Source: Paracoccus yibinensis (GTDB taxonomy: Bacteria > Pseudomonadota > Alphaproteobacteria > Rhodobacterales > Rhodobacteraceae). Taken from it: a stretch of 64,000 bases of DNA. The notes beneath the pieces are model-generated. The model saw only the letters and a list, made by a program, of their open reading frames with translations. It had not been told where the DNA came from and did no database searches. The translations under genes were made by a program, and so were the position numbers. Position 1 is the first letter of the stretch; each line of letters opens with the position of its first letter. Location: contig NZ_JAVCWH010000005.1 of assembly GCF_030846195.1 (NCBI RefSeq), positions 62,001-126,000 on the forward strand, read 5' to 3'. Shown piece after piece: positions 8,428 through 16,925 of this stretch.

Positions 8428-9849
8428 TCAGGCGGCGAGCAACCGGGCGGCCTGGGTCAGGTCGGCGGCAAACTGGGCTTGGGCGTCCTGGGCCTGACGG
8501 GGATCCAGGCGCAGGATCAGGCTGGGGTGCCAGGTGATCAGCACCGGGCCGCCGTCCAGCGTCGTTTCCAGCGTGCCGCGACGGGGGGTCAGGGGCGAGC
8601 GGTCGCCGGTCAGCGCGAAAGCGGCTGTGGCCCCCATCGCAAGGGTCAGCTTCGGCTGGACAAGGCGGCGTTCCAGATCCAGCCACCAGCGGCATTGCCT
8701 GACCTCACCCGCGTTGGGGGTCTGGTGGATGCGGCGCTTGCCGCGCGGGGTGAACTTGAAGTGCTTCACCGCATTGGTCATCCAGATCCGCGCGGGATCC
8801 AGCCCGGCCTGGTCCATCGTCCGGTGCAGCAACTGCCCGGCAGGACCGACGAAGGGGCGGCCTTGCAGGTCTTCCTGGTCGCCCGGCGCCTCGCCCACGA
8901 TCATCAGGGGGGCGGCGGGATCGCCCTTGCCCCAGACGGTCTGCGTCGCGGCGTGGCACAGGTCGCAGCGCGTGCAGCGCCCGGCCTGATCGCGCGCGGC
9001 CTCCAGCGTCTCGGGCGGGCTGTTGTCGGGGAGCTGCCGGATGCGGGCGGTCACGCGGGCCGCGAAGGCCGGGGCCTCGGACGCGCCTGCTTCGCGCATG
9101 GCCTGGACCCGGCGGGGGGCGTCGGCCAGCATCTCGGGGATCAGCGCGGTCTCGGGCAGGTTCTTCCAGTATTTGCGCGGCATCTCGGACCGCATGGCAT
9201 CGGTCTTGATGCGGGCTGGGTTGAAGATGTTGGCGAAATAGGTTTGCCAAAGGGTATGGCTGGCATCCGCCGGAAAGTCCGGGCGCGGCGCGGGGGGCGC
9301 ATAGGTGATTGTGCCGTCAAAGCGGGCGATGCCCTCGGGTGTGGCGATGAGCCAGTCCATGTCGGCGAAACGCCTGGCAAAGAACGGAGCGCCCGCTTCC
9401 AGGATCAGGTGTTCGGGTTCGAACCAGGCGCCGAAGCTGCGGCGGGGGCCGTTCCCCGGCAGTTCGTGGAAGCGCACGAAGGCGTGCATCTTGTGGATGT
9501 CGCGGCGCACGGATTTCCCCATGCGGGACAGCCGGTCGGTCAGAGGGTCGGCGGGGTTGGCGATGAAGCCGCGGTCGTCCTGAAGGCGGATCAGCGCGGC
9601 ATAAAGCAGCGCCCAGCGTTCGGGATCGGAATGGCTGGCGACCGTCTGGGCGAGGCTCAGGAAATCCCTGGTCGCTGCCACCGGATGCGGACCGGGCGGT
9701 GGTAAGGGATCGGCCCCGAACAGTTCGGCGGGGCTGTCGTCATCGGCCCAGGTTACATCGCCCGCCGCGATGCGGTTACCGGCAAGCTGCCGGGCGGCAT
9801 CGCGCCAGGCCGCGAACCGGCCAAAGCGGGGCAGATCGATGCGGATCAC
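8428..9849 (-). CDS. DUF4130 - UdgX fusion, uracil-DNA binding/repair protein
   Basis: The 473-residue protein has two parts. The N-terminal half (about 1-250) matches the DUF4130 putative DNA-repair family. The C-terminal half (about 285-473) is a uracil-DNA glycosylase superfamily domain with motif A GEAPGDQEDLQGRPFVGPAG and the UdgX-specific R-loop KRRIHQTP. The His of that loop is residue 375; in characterised UdgX it attacks the abasic sugar and links covalently to DNA. Four Cys (CTRCDLC, plus later Cys) are placed for the 4Fe-4S cluster of this UDG branch. It is coupled (ATGA overlap) to the radical SAM gene upstream, a conserved pairing. Confidence 0.9.
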   Translation of the reverse strand: MIRIDLPRFGRFAAWRDAARQLAGNRIAAGDVTWADDDSPAELFGADPLPPPGPHPVAATRDFLSLAQTVASHSDPERWALLYAALIRLQDDRGFIANPADPLTDRLSRMGKSVRRDIHKMHAFVRFHELPGNGPRRSFGAWFEPEHLILEAGAPFFARRFADMDWLIATPEGIARFDGTITYAPPAPRPDFPADASHTLWQTYFANIFNPARIKTDAMRSEMPRKYWKNLPETALIPEMLADAPRRVQAMREAGASEAPAFAARVTARIRQLPDNSPPETLEAARDQAGRCTRCDLCHAATQTVWGKGDPAAPLMIVGEAPGDQEDLQGRPFVGPAGQLLHRTMDQAGLDPARIWMTNAVKHFKFTPRGKRRIHQTPNAGEVRQCRWWLDLERRLVQPKLTLAMGATAAFALTGDRSPLTPRRGTLETTLDGGPVLITWHPSLILRLDPRQAQDAQAQFAADLTQAARLLAA

Positions 9850-11078
9850 AGCAGTTGCAACTGTTCGGGCTGCGGGGCAAAGCGCGCGCGCAGGGAGGCG
9901 CTGTCGGTCAGCGCGCCGGGATGCCAGTCGGGCAGCGTCACGAAGGGCTGCGCCTTGGACATGATCGCCCCCATGCGCAGCAGGTCGCCGTAGCGCACCG
10001 GCCCGTTGCGCCGCGCGGCGAGGATGCGCGTCACGGTCTTGGTGCCGAAGCCGGGGACGCGCAGCAGCATCTCCTTTGATGCCGTCGCCACATCGACCGG
10101 GAACTGCGCCCGGTTCGCCAGCGCCCAGGACAGCTTGGGGTCGATCGCCAGATCCAGGAAGCCCGATGGGTGGGCCGCGCCAATCTCATCGGCCTCGAAG
10201 CCATAGAAGCGCATCAGCCAGTCGGCTTGGTACAGGCGGTGTTCGCGCATCAGGGGCGGCTTGATCAGCGGCAGGGCGGCAGAGGAATCCGGGATCGGGC
10301 TGAAGGCCGAATAATAGACCCGCTTCAGGTTATAGCCGGAATAGAGATTCGCCGAGGTCTTCAGGATGTCCCGGTCGGTCGCCGCATCCGCTCCGATGAT
10401 CATCTGCGTCGACTGCCCTGCCGGGGCAAAGCGCGGTGGGCGCTTGCCGGTGTGGGTCTTTTCCTTTGCCGCCTCGCGCGACAGGCGCACATCGGCCATG
10501 GCCGCGCGGATCGTCTCGGGTCGCTTTTCGGGGGCCAGTTCGCGGATGCTGGCATCCTGTGGCAGTTCGATGTTCACCGACAGGCGGTCGGCGAAAAGCC
10601 CCGCCTCGGCCACCAGGTCGGGCGAGGCGTCGGGAATGGTCTTGAGGTGGATGTAGCCCTTGAAGCCGTGGTCCACCCGCAGCATCCGCGCGATGCGGAC
10701 CATCTGGGACATCGTCTCGTCCGGGCTGCGAATGATGCCGGATGACAGAAACAGCCCCTCGATCATGTTGCGGCGATAGAATTCCAGCGTCAGGTTCACG
10801 ACCTCCTCGGGCGTGAAGCGGGCGCGTTCGACATTGCTGCTGACGCGGTTGATGCAATAGGCGCAGTCATAGATGCAGAAGTTCGTCATCAGGATCTTCA
10901 GCAGGCTGATGCAGCGCCCGTCGGGCGTATAGGCGTGGCAGATGCCCATGCCTTCGGTTGATCCGATCCCGCCCCCCCGCGCGTCGCGGCGGGTCGTCCC
11001 GCTGCTGGCACAGGAGGCGTCGTATTTCGCCGCGTCCGAGAGGATCGCAAGCTTCTGCTGAAGGGTTCGCGCTGCCAT
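9846..11078 (-). CDS. Putative DNA modification/repair radical SAM protein
   Basis: The 410-residue protein carries the radical SAM cluster C68-x3-C72-x2-C75 (CIYDCAYC) and a C-terminal helix-hairpin-helix-like stretch (LLRVPGFGTKTVTRILAARRNG) of the kind that binds DNA backbones. The family is described only as a putative DNA modification or repair enzyme and nearly always sits beside a DUF4130/UDG-type gene, as here. It presumably makes a 5'-deoxyadenosyl radical that acts on DNA or a base lesion; the substrate is not established. The ATG at 11078 was chosen because the family starts just before LQQKLAIL; the frame stays open upstream. Confidence 0.88.
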   Translation of the reverse strand: MAARTLQQKLAILSDAAKYDASCASSGTTRRDARGGGIGSTEGMGICHAYTPDGRCISLLKILMTNFCIYDCAYCINRVSSNVERARFTPEEVVNLTLEFYRRNMIEGLFLSSGIIRSPDETMSQMVRIARMLRVDHGFKGYIHLKTIPDASPDLVAEAGLFADRLSVNIELPQDASIRELAPEKRPETIRAAMADVRLSREAAKEKTHTGKRPPRFAPAGQSTQMIIGADAATDRDILKTSANLYSGYNLKRVYYSAFSPIPDSSAALPLIKPPLMREHRLYQADWLMRFYGFEADEIGAAHPSGFLDLAIDPKLSWALANRAQFPVDVATASKEMLLRVPGFGTKTVTRILAARRNGPVRYGDLLRMGAIMSKAQPFVTLPDWHPGALTDSASLRARFAPQPEQLQLL

Positions 11079-11126
11079 GGGGCAAATATATGTTCGCGCT
11101 GTGTTCCGTTCAACCGGCCTGTGCCA

Positions 11127-11152
11127 GGAACCCTCACGCCCATGCGAGCGTT
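11127..11152 (+). promoter_or_regulatory. Candidate EcfG-type promoter upstream of the LolA-like gene
   Basis: GGAAC at 11127-11131, 17 bases, then CGTT at 11149-11152: a full match to the alphaproteobacterial general-stress sigma factor promoter. It points toward the LolA-like gene 65 bases downstream. A single perfect match could still arise by chance in 64 kb. Confidence 0.4.
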
Positions 11153-11216
11153 CGCCGCCCGTGCCATCCGCCAGACGTGATGTGCATCCCCGACCGGAAA
11201 GGATATGATCGGCGCC

Positions 11217-11810
11217 ATGAACATCAGATCCCTCGCGCTTGCGCCCGCCCTTGTTCTTGGCCTTGCCTTCCCGGCCCTGGCCGAAAAGATTCCGCTGAAC
11301 GAATTGTCGCGCTATCTCAACCGGCTGACGACCGCGACGTCGGAGTTCACACAGGTCAATCCCGACGGATCGATCTCGACCGGGACGGTCTATATCCAGC
11401 GGCCCGGGCGGGTGCGGTTCGAATACAACAACGACAACACACTGGTGCTGGCGTCCGGCGGAAACGTGGCGGTGTTCGATCCGAAATCCGGCGGGCCGCA
11501 GCAATATCCGCTGTCGCAGACGCCCCTGTCGATCATCCTGGATGCGAACGTGAACCTGGGCCGCGCGAACATGGTGACGGCGCACACAGAATCGAAGAAC
11601 GCCACCGTCGTCACCGCGCAGGATCCGCAGAACCCGCAATACGGCAACATCCAGATGGTCTTCACCGCCGGGCCGACGCAGTTGCGCCAATGGGTCGTGA
11701 CCGACGACAGCGGGCAGAAGACCACCGTGATCCTGGGCGAGATGCGCGAGGGCGGTTCGATTCCGGCATCGAAGTTCTCGATCAACAACGAACTGGCGCG
11801 GCGGAACTGA
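11217..11810 (+). CDS. Outer-membrane lipoprotein carrier (LolA-like) protein
   Basis: The 197-residue protein has an N-terminal signal peptide (MNIRSLALAPALVLGLAFPALA). The mature part begins EKIPLNELSRYLNRLTTATSEFTQVNPDGS and has RPGRVRFEYNNDN, the basic edge strand of the LolA half-barrel that carries lipoproteins across the periplasm. Alphaproteobacteria often lack LolB, and LolA may then deliver alone. An ATG at 11205 lies closer to the AAGG at 11198 and would add four residues; 11217 was chosen on signal-peptide shape. Confidence 0.87.
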   Translation: MNIRSLALAPALVLGLAFPALAEKIPLNELSRYLNRLTTATSEFTQVNPDGSISTGTVYIQRPGRVRFEYNNDNTLVLASGGNVAVFDPKSGGPQQYPLSQTPLSIILDANVNLGRANMVTAHTESKNATVVTAQDPQNPQYGNIQMVFTAGPTQLRQWVVTDDSGQKTTVILGEMREGGSIPASKFSINNELARRN

Positions 11811-11818
11811 TCCTTCGG

Positions 11819-11850
11819 TGCGATCCCATCATCGCCGGTGATGGATCGCA
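11819..11850 (+). terminator. Hairpin after the LolA-like gene
   Basis: Arms TGCGATCC(C)ATCA at 11819-11831 and TGATGGATCGCA at 11839-11850 pair over 12 bases with one bulge and a 7-base loop. They begin 8 bases after the stop codon. No T-tract follows. Confidence 0.55.
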
Positions 11851-11926
11851 TCACGCCGACGGGGCTTGATCTTCGGGCACGACGGGTCCAACGCTGGCCG
11901 CGACATCTGGCCGCGCAGGTTCCGTC

Positions 11927-13171
11927 ATGCCCAATTCCCGTCTGTTCACGCCCATCCTGATCGGCGGATCGCTGATCCTGCTGATCAACTTCGCCCTGCG
12001 GGCCAGCTTCGGCGTCTTCCAGATCCCCATCGCCGCCGATTTCGGCTGGCCCCGTGCGGAATTTTCCCTGGCCATCGCCATCCAGAACCTGGCCTGGGGC
12101 ATCGGGCAGCCGATCTTCGGCGCACTTGCCGAACGCTGGGGCGACCGCTGGGCGATCATCCTGGGGGCGATCCTGTATTCCACGGGCCTGATCCTGACCG
12201 CCTTCGCCACCAGCCCCGCCACCATGCAGCTGCTGGAGGTGATGGTGGGCTTCGGCATCGCGGGCACGGGCTTCGGCGTGATCCTGGCCGTCGTGGGGCG
12301 CGCGGCCAGCGACGAGAACCGCAGCCTGGCCCTGGGCATCGCGACCGCCGCGGGTTCCGCGGGCCAGGTCTTCGGCGCCCCGCTGGCCGAGGTTCTGCTG
12401 GGCTTTTATGCCTGGCCCACGGTGTTCATCATCTTCGGCGTGATCGTGCTGTCCTGCATGGCCTTCCTGCCGATGCTGGGCGACGGCAAGCCCGCCACCC
12501 GCCGCGAGCTTGAGGAAAGCCTGGGCAGCGTCCTGGGCCGAGCCTTCCGCGACCCGTCCTTCCTGATGATCTTCGCGGGATTCTTTTCCTGCGGCTATCA
12601 GCTTGGCTTCATCACCGCCCATTTCCCGGCCATGATCACCGAGATGTGCGGGCCGATCAATCCGATGGGCACGCTTGCCAGCATCGGCATCACCACCACC
12701 TCGGCACTGGGGGCGGTGGCGATCAGCCTGATCGGCCTTGCCAATATCGTGGGGTCGATCCTGTCGGGATGGCTGGGCAAGCGTTATACCAAGAAATACC
12801 TGCTGGCAGGGATCTATACCCTGCGCACCATCGCTGCCGCCGCCTTCATCCTGATGCCGATCACGCCGGCCAGCGTCATCATCTTTTCGCTGGTGATGGG
12901 CGCGCTGTGGCTGGCCACGGTGCCACTGACCTCGGGGCTGATCGCCTATATCTATGGGCTGCGCTACATGGGGACGCTTTACGGCTTCGTGTTCCTGTCC
13001 CACCAGATCGGGTCCTTCCTGGGGGTTTGGCTGGGGGGCAAGCTGTATGACGCTTATGGCGACTATACCCTGGTCTGGTGGGTCGGCGTTGGCGTTGGCG
13101 CGATCAGCGCGCTGATCCACCTTCCGGTGCGCGAGGCGCCGTCGCGACTGCCCGTTGCGGTTCCTGCCTGA
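11927..13171 (+). CDS. MFS transporter (OFA/monocarboxylate-like)
   Basis: The 414-residue inner-membrane protein has about 12 hydrophobic segments and a central hydrophilic loop (GDGKPATRRELEESLGSVLG). The loop between helices 2 and 3 (GALAERWGDRWAIILGA) is the MFS signature A region. The first helix (LILLINFALRASFGVFQIPIAADFGW) and the absence of drug-exporter motif C point to the oxalate/formate and monocarboxylate branch. A small organic acid is the likeliest substrate, but this is inference. It is monocistronic between two gaps of about 70-115 bases. Confidence 0.85.
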   Translation: MPNSRLFTPILIGGSLILLINFALRASFGVFQIPIAADFGWPRAEFSLAIAIQNLAWGIGQPIFGALAERWGDRWAIILGAILYSTGLILTAFATSPATMQLLEVMVGFGIAGTGFGVILAVVGRAASDENRSLALGIATAAGSAGQVFGAPLAEVLLGFYAWPTVFIIFGVIVLSCMAFLPMLGDGKPATRRELEESLGSVLGRAFRDPSFLMIFAGFFSCGYQLGFITAHFPAMITEMCGPINPMGTLASIGITTTSALGAVAISLIGLANIVGSILSGWLGKRYTKKYLLAGIYTLRTIAAAAFILMPITPASVIIFSLVMGALWLATVPLTSGLIAYIYGLRYMGTLYGFVFLSHQIGSFLGVWLGGKLYDAYGDYTLVWWVGVGVGAISALIHLPVREAPSRLPVAVPA

Positions 13172-13242
13172 TCCGGCAGGCGGTCGTTGCCGCCAGCTTG
13201 GAACTGCCCTAACGTCACCCTGACAAGCAGGGAGGACAGACG

Positions 13243-14028
13243 ATGACCCGAACCACCATCCTGGGCTGCGCCGTGCTGGCAACCTTGGCGGCACCCGCCG
13301 CCGGGCAGGACACCGCAGCGCCCGAAGCCCCCGCCAACACTGCCGCCTGCCCGGTTGCGGAATTCACGATGGGCGTCCGTTTCCAGCAGCAATCGGCTGA
13401 AATTCGGGCGCTGCAGCTTCAGGCCTATAACATCGCGACCGAGAAACTCGATGCCGCCGTCGAGGCCGCCGCCGATCCATCCAGGCTGGCGGTCGTCACC
13501 GACTTGGACGAAACGGTGATCGACAACACGCCGCTGCTGGCGCGGGATCTGGCCGATTGCCACACCTATGACGCCTGGGACACCTGGCTGCCCTGGGAAC
13601 GCGACGGCAGTCCCACGCTGATCCCCGGCGCCAAGGAATTCCTGGACCATGCCGACAGCCTGGGCGTGGCGATCCGCTATATCTCGGACCGGGCGGACGA
13701 ACAGAAGGACCACACATTGGCCACGCTGACCGAACTGGGCCTGCCGCAGGTCAGCCCGGAAACGGTGCTGCTGCTGGGCCCGCCCAAGGTCGAGCGGCGC
13801 GAGATCGTGGCGGCCGATCACCAGATCGTCCTGATGCTGGGCGACACGCTGCATGACTTCGATGCCCGTTTCCGCAAGACCCCGCTTGAGGATCAGAAGG
13901 CCACCGTGGCCGAGGAAGCGGACAGATGGGGGACCGAGTGGATCGTCTTCCCGAATGCCGCCTATGGCACCTGGTCCGAAGCAACGCTGACGGAGTGGGA
14001 TGCCGAACCTGTCATCGAGGAATGGTAA
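13243..14028 (+). CDS. Secreted HAD acid phosphatase, e(P4)/class C family
   Basis: The 261-residue protein has an N-terminal signal peptide ending about AAG-Q at residue 22, so it acts in the periplasm. HAD motif I is D87-L-D89-E-T-V-I-D, motif II lies in ISDRADEQKD, and motif IV is LMLGDTLHDFD. The class C group includes lipoprotein e(P4) of Haemophilus, which removes phosphate from nucleotides; here there is no convincing lipobox. An AGGGAGGA ribosome site sits just before the ATG. The next gene is a paralogue without signal peptide. Confidence 0.87.
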   Translation: MTRTTILGCAVLATLAAPAAGQDTAAPEAPANTAACPVAEFTMGVRFQQQSAEIRALQLQAYNIATEKLDAAVEAAADPSRLAVVTDLDETVIDNTPLLARDLADCHTYDAWDTWLPWERDGSPTLIPGAKEFLDHADSLGVAIRYISDRADEQKDHTLATLTELGLPQVSPETVLLLGPPKVERREIVAADHQIVLMLGDTLHDFDARFRKTPLEDQKATVAEEADRWGTEWIVFPNAAYGTWSEATLTEWDAEPVIEEW

Positions 14029-14095
14029 GCGACGGTTTGACCTTCCGGCACGGCGGACCTAGCTTCCGCCCTGCCTAACCCCAGGGGACAAGCCG

Positions 14096-14788
14096 ATGAC
14101 CAACCAGCCGCGCCGCCATCATCCTTCGGAACGCGCCATGGCGATCCGCTATCAGCAGATGTCGGCCGAGGTGAAGGCGCTGCAGCGGCAATGCTATGCC
14201 CTGGCGACGCTGCGGCTGCGCGCGGCGGTTCAGGCGAACGGCACCGGCAAGGGTCTGGCCGTGGTCAGCGACATCGACGAGACGATCCTGGACAACACTG
14301 CCGTCATGGCCCATGCGATGACGCTCGGCGAACACCTGGACGGGTACGAGACCTGGAAGCTGTGGGAACGCGAAGGGACGCCGCATCTGCTGCCGGGCGC
14401 CGCCGATTTCTTCCATCTGGCCGACAGCCTGGGCGTGACGATCTTCTATGTCTCGGACCGGTTCGAGGAAAACAAGCTGGCGACCATCGCCACCCTGTCG
14501 CGGCTGGGCCTGCCGCAGGTCCATGCAGACCGGGTGCTGCTGTTCGGCCCGCCCAAGGCCGAACGCCGCGCCGCCGTCGAACGCGATCACCGCGTCATCC
14601 TGCACCTGGGCGACACGCTGCACGATTTCCACGGCTGCTTCGCGGGCGTGACGCTGGACGAACAGCACAAGCTGGCCAATGACCACGCCGACCGCTTCGG
14701 AGAGGACTGGATCGTCTTTCCGAATGCTGCGCATGGCACCTGGATGGAGGCGGAACTGCGCCCGTGGGAGGCGCCGAAGCCGCGCTAG
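14096..14788 (+). CDS. HAD acid phosphatase paralogue, class C, no signal peptide
   Basis: The 230-residue protein aligns along its length with the gene before it. It shares AIRYQQMSAEVKALQRQCYALA at the start, DIDETILDNTAVMAHA (motif I), YVSDRFEENK (motif II), HLGDTLHDFHG (motif IV) and the closing IVFPNAAHGTWMEAEL. The hydrophobic leader of its neighbour is absent, so it should stay in the cytoplasm. The pair looks like a tandem duplication with divergence in cell location. Its stop overlaps the stop of the convergent PQQ-cluster gene by 4 bases. Confidence 0.85.
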   Translation: MTNQPRRHHPSERAMAIRYQQMSAEVKALQRQCYALATLRLRAAVQANGTGKGLAVVSDIDETILDNTAVMAHAMTLGEHLDGYETWKLWEREGTPHLLPGAADFFHLADSLGVTIFYVSDRFEENKLATIATLSRLGLPQVHADRVLLFGPPKAERRAAVERDHRVILHLGDTLHDFHGCFAGVTLDEQHKLANDHADRFGEDWIVFPNAAHGTWMEAELRPWEAPKPR

Positions 14789-15378
14789 TCGCCCAGATGC
14801 CCCGCAATCGCCCGGCCCAGGGCGAAGGCGCGCTGTTCCAGGATCACCGGCGTTTCGCAGACATAGGTCAGCGACTGCTGGCGTTCGGTGAAGATGCGCT
14901 GATCCCAGTCCAGCGCCTCCTCGGCGGCGTCGATGGCGTCGAAGTCGGGTTCCGCCGCGGATTCGAGTTCGGCCATGGTGGCGCGGCGTTCCTCGATCCG
15001 GCGGGCCAGATCGACCTGGCTGCGGCCATAACGCGCAATCCCTTCGATCAGGGCGGACCGATCAGGTTCGATCTTGCCCATGACCGCCACCATCAGTGCC
15101 GTCAGCCGGGCATCGTCGGCGCCTGCCGCGAATTCCGCGATGGCGGCCTCGGCTTCCTCCATCGGCAGGCGGCGCTGTTCCAGCCGTGCCGCCAGCGCGT
15201 CGATCTGCGGGTCGCGGGCCAGTTCCGTCACCCGGTCGTCCGGCACTGGCCCGGTCCAGACCTGGCCCAGCGACAGATGCGGCTGCTTGCGCTGGATGCA
15301 GGGCCAATCGGGGTCAGTGCCGGCGGCCGACCATGCCGGCCCTGCGGCGATCGTCAATGCGAACAGGATGCGTTTCAT
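14785..15378 (-). CDS. Periplasmic hypothetical protein at the end of the PQQ-associated ABC operon
   Basis: The 197-residue protein has a signal peptide (MKRILFALTIAAGPAWSAAG) and a mostly helical, charged body with two Cys: C29 in WPCIQRKQ and one in TYVCETP near the C-terminus, probably disulphide-bonded in the periplasm. It has no recognised enzymatic motif. It overlaps the permease gene upstream by 4 bases and is the last gene of the six-gene operon starting at 19681, so a role with the ABC exporter or alcohol oxidation is likely from context only. Confidence 0.75.
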   Translation of the reverse strand: MKRILFALTIAAGPAWSAAGTDPDWPCIQRKQPHLSLGQVWTGPVPDDRVTELARDPQIDALAARLEQRRLPMEEAEAAIAEFAAGADDARLTALMVAVMGKIEPDRSALIEGIARYGRSQVDLARRIEERRATMAELESAAEPDFDAIDAAEEALDWDQRIFTERQQSLTYVCETPVILEQRAFALGRAIAGHLGD

Positions 15379-16196
15379 CCCCTCTCCTTCCGTCTGGCCC
15401 ACAGGCCCTTGGCGGGATCATACATGAAGACGGCGGCACCGAAAAATGCCGCCAGGCAGCCCGCCACCACGGCCAGGGCCTGCCCGTTCCATTGGAGGTA
15501 AAGCGCAAAACGGATCAGCTCCACCGCATAGGTGAATGGGTTTGCCGCGCAGATGTCGTGCAGCAGGGGCGAGCTTTCGTTCATCCGCCACAGCGGATAA
15601 AGCGCGGAAGACGCAAAGAACATCGGGAAGATGACGAAGTTCATCACGCCCGCAAAATTCTCCAGCTGCCGGATGGCCGACGACAGGAACAGCCCCAGCG
15701 CGCCAAGCATGAGACCAGACAGCACCAGCGCAGGCAGCACCGCGACATAGCCCCAGGCAGGCGGGCGGATGTCCCAGAACCAGGCGATCAGCAGAAAGGC
15801 ATAGGCCTGGATGATCGACACGATCACCCCCGCCATCAGCTTCGACCCCAGCAGGAACCAGCGGGGGAACGGGCTGACCAGCAGCGTCCGCATGGCCCCG
15901 GTTTCCCGGTCATAGACCATCGACAGCGACGACTGCATCCCGTTGAACAGCTGGATCATCGCCACCAGGCCGGGGGTCACATAGACCTCGTACAGCACAT
16001 AGGTCTGATAGGGCGGCGTGATCGACAGGCCCAGGACGGCGCGAAAGCCCGCGGCGAAGATGAACAGCCAGACCAGCGGGCGGACCAGGGCCGCCATGAA
16101 ACGACCGCGTTGCTGGACAAAGCGCAGCGTCTCGCGCCATGCGATGCCGCGGAAGGCGGTGGCCCAGGCCGCGGCGGGAAAACGGCGGGCGGTCAT
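15375..16196 (-). CDS. ABC transporter permease, PQQ-dependent alcohol dehydrogenase system
   Basis: The 273-residue inner-membrane protein is an ABC-2-type permease with about six hydrophobic segments. It shows the ABC-2 marker MVYDRETGAMRTLLVSPFPRWF around residues 95-115, the coupling helix region, and FVIFPMFFASSALYPL late in the protein. ABC-2 permeases usually export. The gene overlaps its ATPase upstream by 4 bases. In methylotrophs and PQQ alcohol-oxidisers this transporter is conserved beside quinoprotein dehydrogenase genes, but its cargo is not known. Confidence 0.87.
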   Translation of the reverse strand: MTARRFPAAAWATAFRGIAWRETLRFVQQRGRFMAALVRPLVWLFIFAAGFRAVLGLSITPPYQTYVLYEVYVTPGLVAMIQLFNGMQSSLSMVYDRETGAMRTLLVSPFPRWFLLGSKLMAGVIVSIIQAYAFLLIAWFWDIRPPAWGYVAVLPALVLSGLMLGALGLFLSSAIRQLENFAGVMNFVIFPMFFASSALYPLWRMNESSPLLHDICAANPFTYAVELIRFALYLQWNGQALAVVAGCLAAFFGAAVFMYDPAKGLWARRKERG

Positions 16197-16918
16197 GCCG
16201 CCGCACCGGTCAGCGACAGGAAGGCCTGCGTCAAGCCCGACTGCCCCGACACCGCCGTGGCCTTGCCGCTGTCCAGCACGCGGCCCTTGTGCAGGATCAC
16301 CAGATCATCATCCGGCTGGATTTCGTCCAGGATATGCGTGGCCCACAACGCCGACACGCCCTCGGACGCGATCAGGCTGCGGGTCAGGGCCAGAACCTCG
16401 GCTCGGGATTTCACGTCCAGACCCACCGTCGCCTCGTCCAGAAGCAGCAGGTCGGGACGGTGGATCAGGGCACGGGCGATTTCCGCCCGGCGCTGCTGTC
16501 CCCCCGACAGGGCCGAGACCCTGTCCCCCGCCCGGCTGTCCAGGCCGACCTGGGCCAGCACCCGTTCGATACGGTCCCTTGCCTGGGGGCGGGATATGCC
16601 GTGCAGGGCAGCGTGATAGGCCAGGTTCTGCGCCACGCTCAGATCCGCATCCAGGGCGCGGCTTTGAAACACCACCCCCAGCCGCGCCATGGCCTGTGCA
16701 GGCTGCCGGCGGACATCATAACCCGCGACCTCGATGCTGCCGCTGACATTGCTGTAAAGGCGCGTCACCAGCGAAAACAGCGTGGTCTTGCCTGCGCCGT
16801 TCACGCCCAGAAGCGCGGTAAAGCTGCCGCGCGGCACAGTCAGCGACACGTCCGACAGCGCCTTGACGCTGCCGAAGCTGTGGGACAGGCCGGTGATGCG
16901 AAGCGCGTCTGTGGACAC
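16193..16918 (-). CDS. ABC transporter ATP-binding protein, PQQ-dependent alcohol dehydrogenase system
   Basis: The 241-residue cytoplasmic ATPase shows Walker A GVNGAGKTT, Q-loop VVFQSRALD, signature LSGGQQRR, Walker B LLLLDEATVGLD and H-loop ATHILDE. GTG 16918 is preferred: GGAG lies five bases upstream, and the ABC fold (ALRITGLSHSFG) begins at once. The frame stays open upstream inside the previous gene's terminal codons. It is coupled to the permease below it, and 7 bases separate it from the gene above. Confidence 0.9.
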   Translation of the reverse strand: MSTDALRITGLSHSFGSVKALSDVSLTVPRGSFTALLGVNGAGKTTLFSLVTRLYSNVSGSIEVAGYDVRRQPAQAMARLGVVFQSRALDADLSVAQNLAYHAALHGISRPQARDRIERVLAQVGLDSRAGDRVSALSGGQQRRAEIARALIHRPDLLLLDEATVGLDVKSRAEVLALTRSLIASEGVSALWATHILDEIQPDDDLVILHKGRVLDSGKATAVSGQSGLTQAFLSLTGAAA

Positions 16919-16925
16919 GTCACTC

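Noticed and set aside
11390..13294. Minus-strand open frame of 634 codons
   Set aside because: Covers the LolA-like and MFS genes in antisense; composition is that of a shadow frame.
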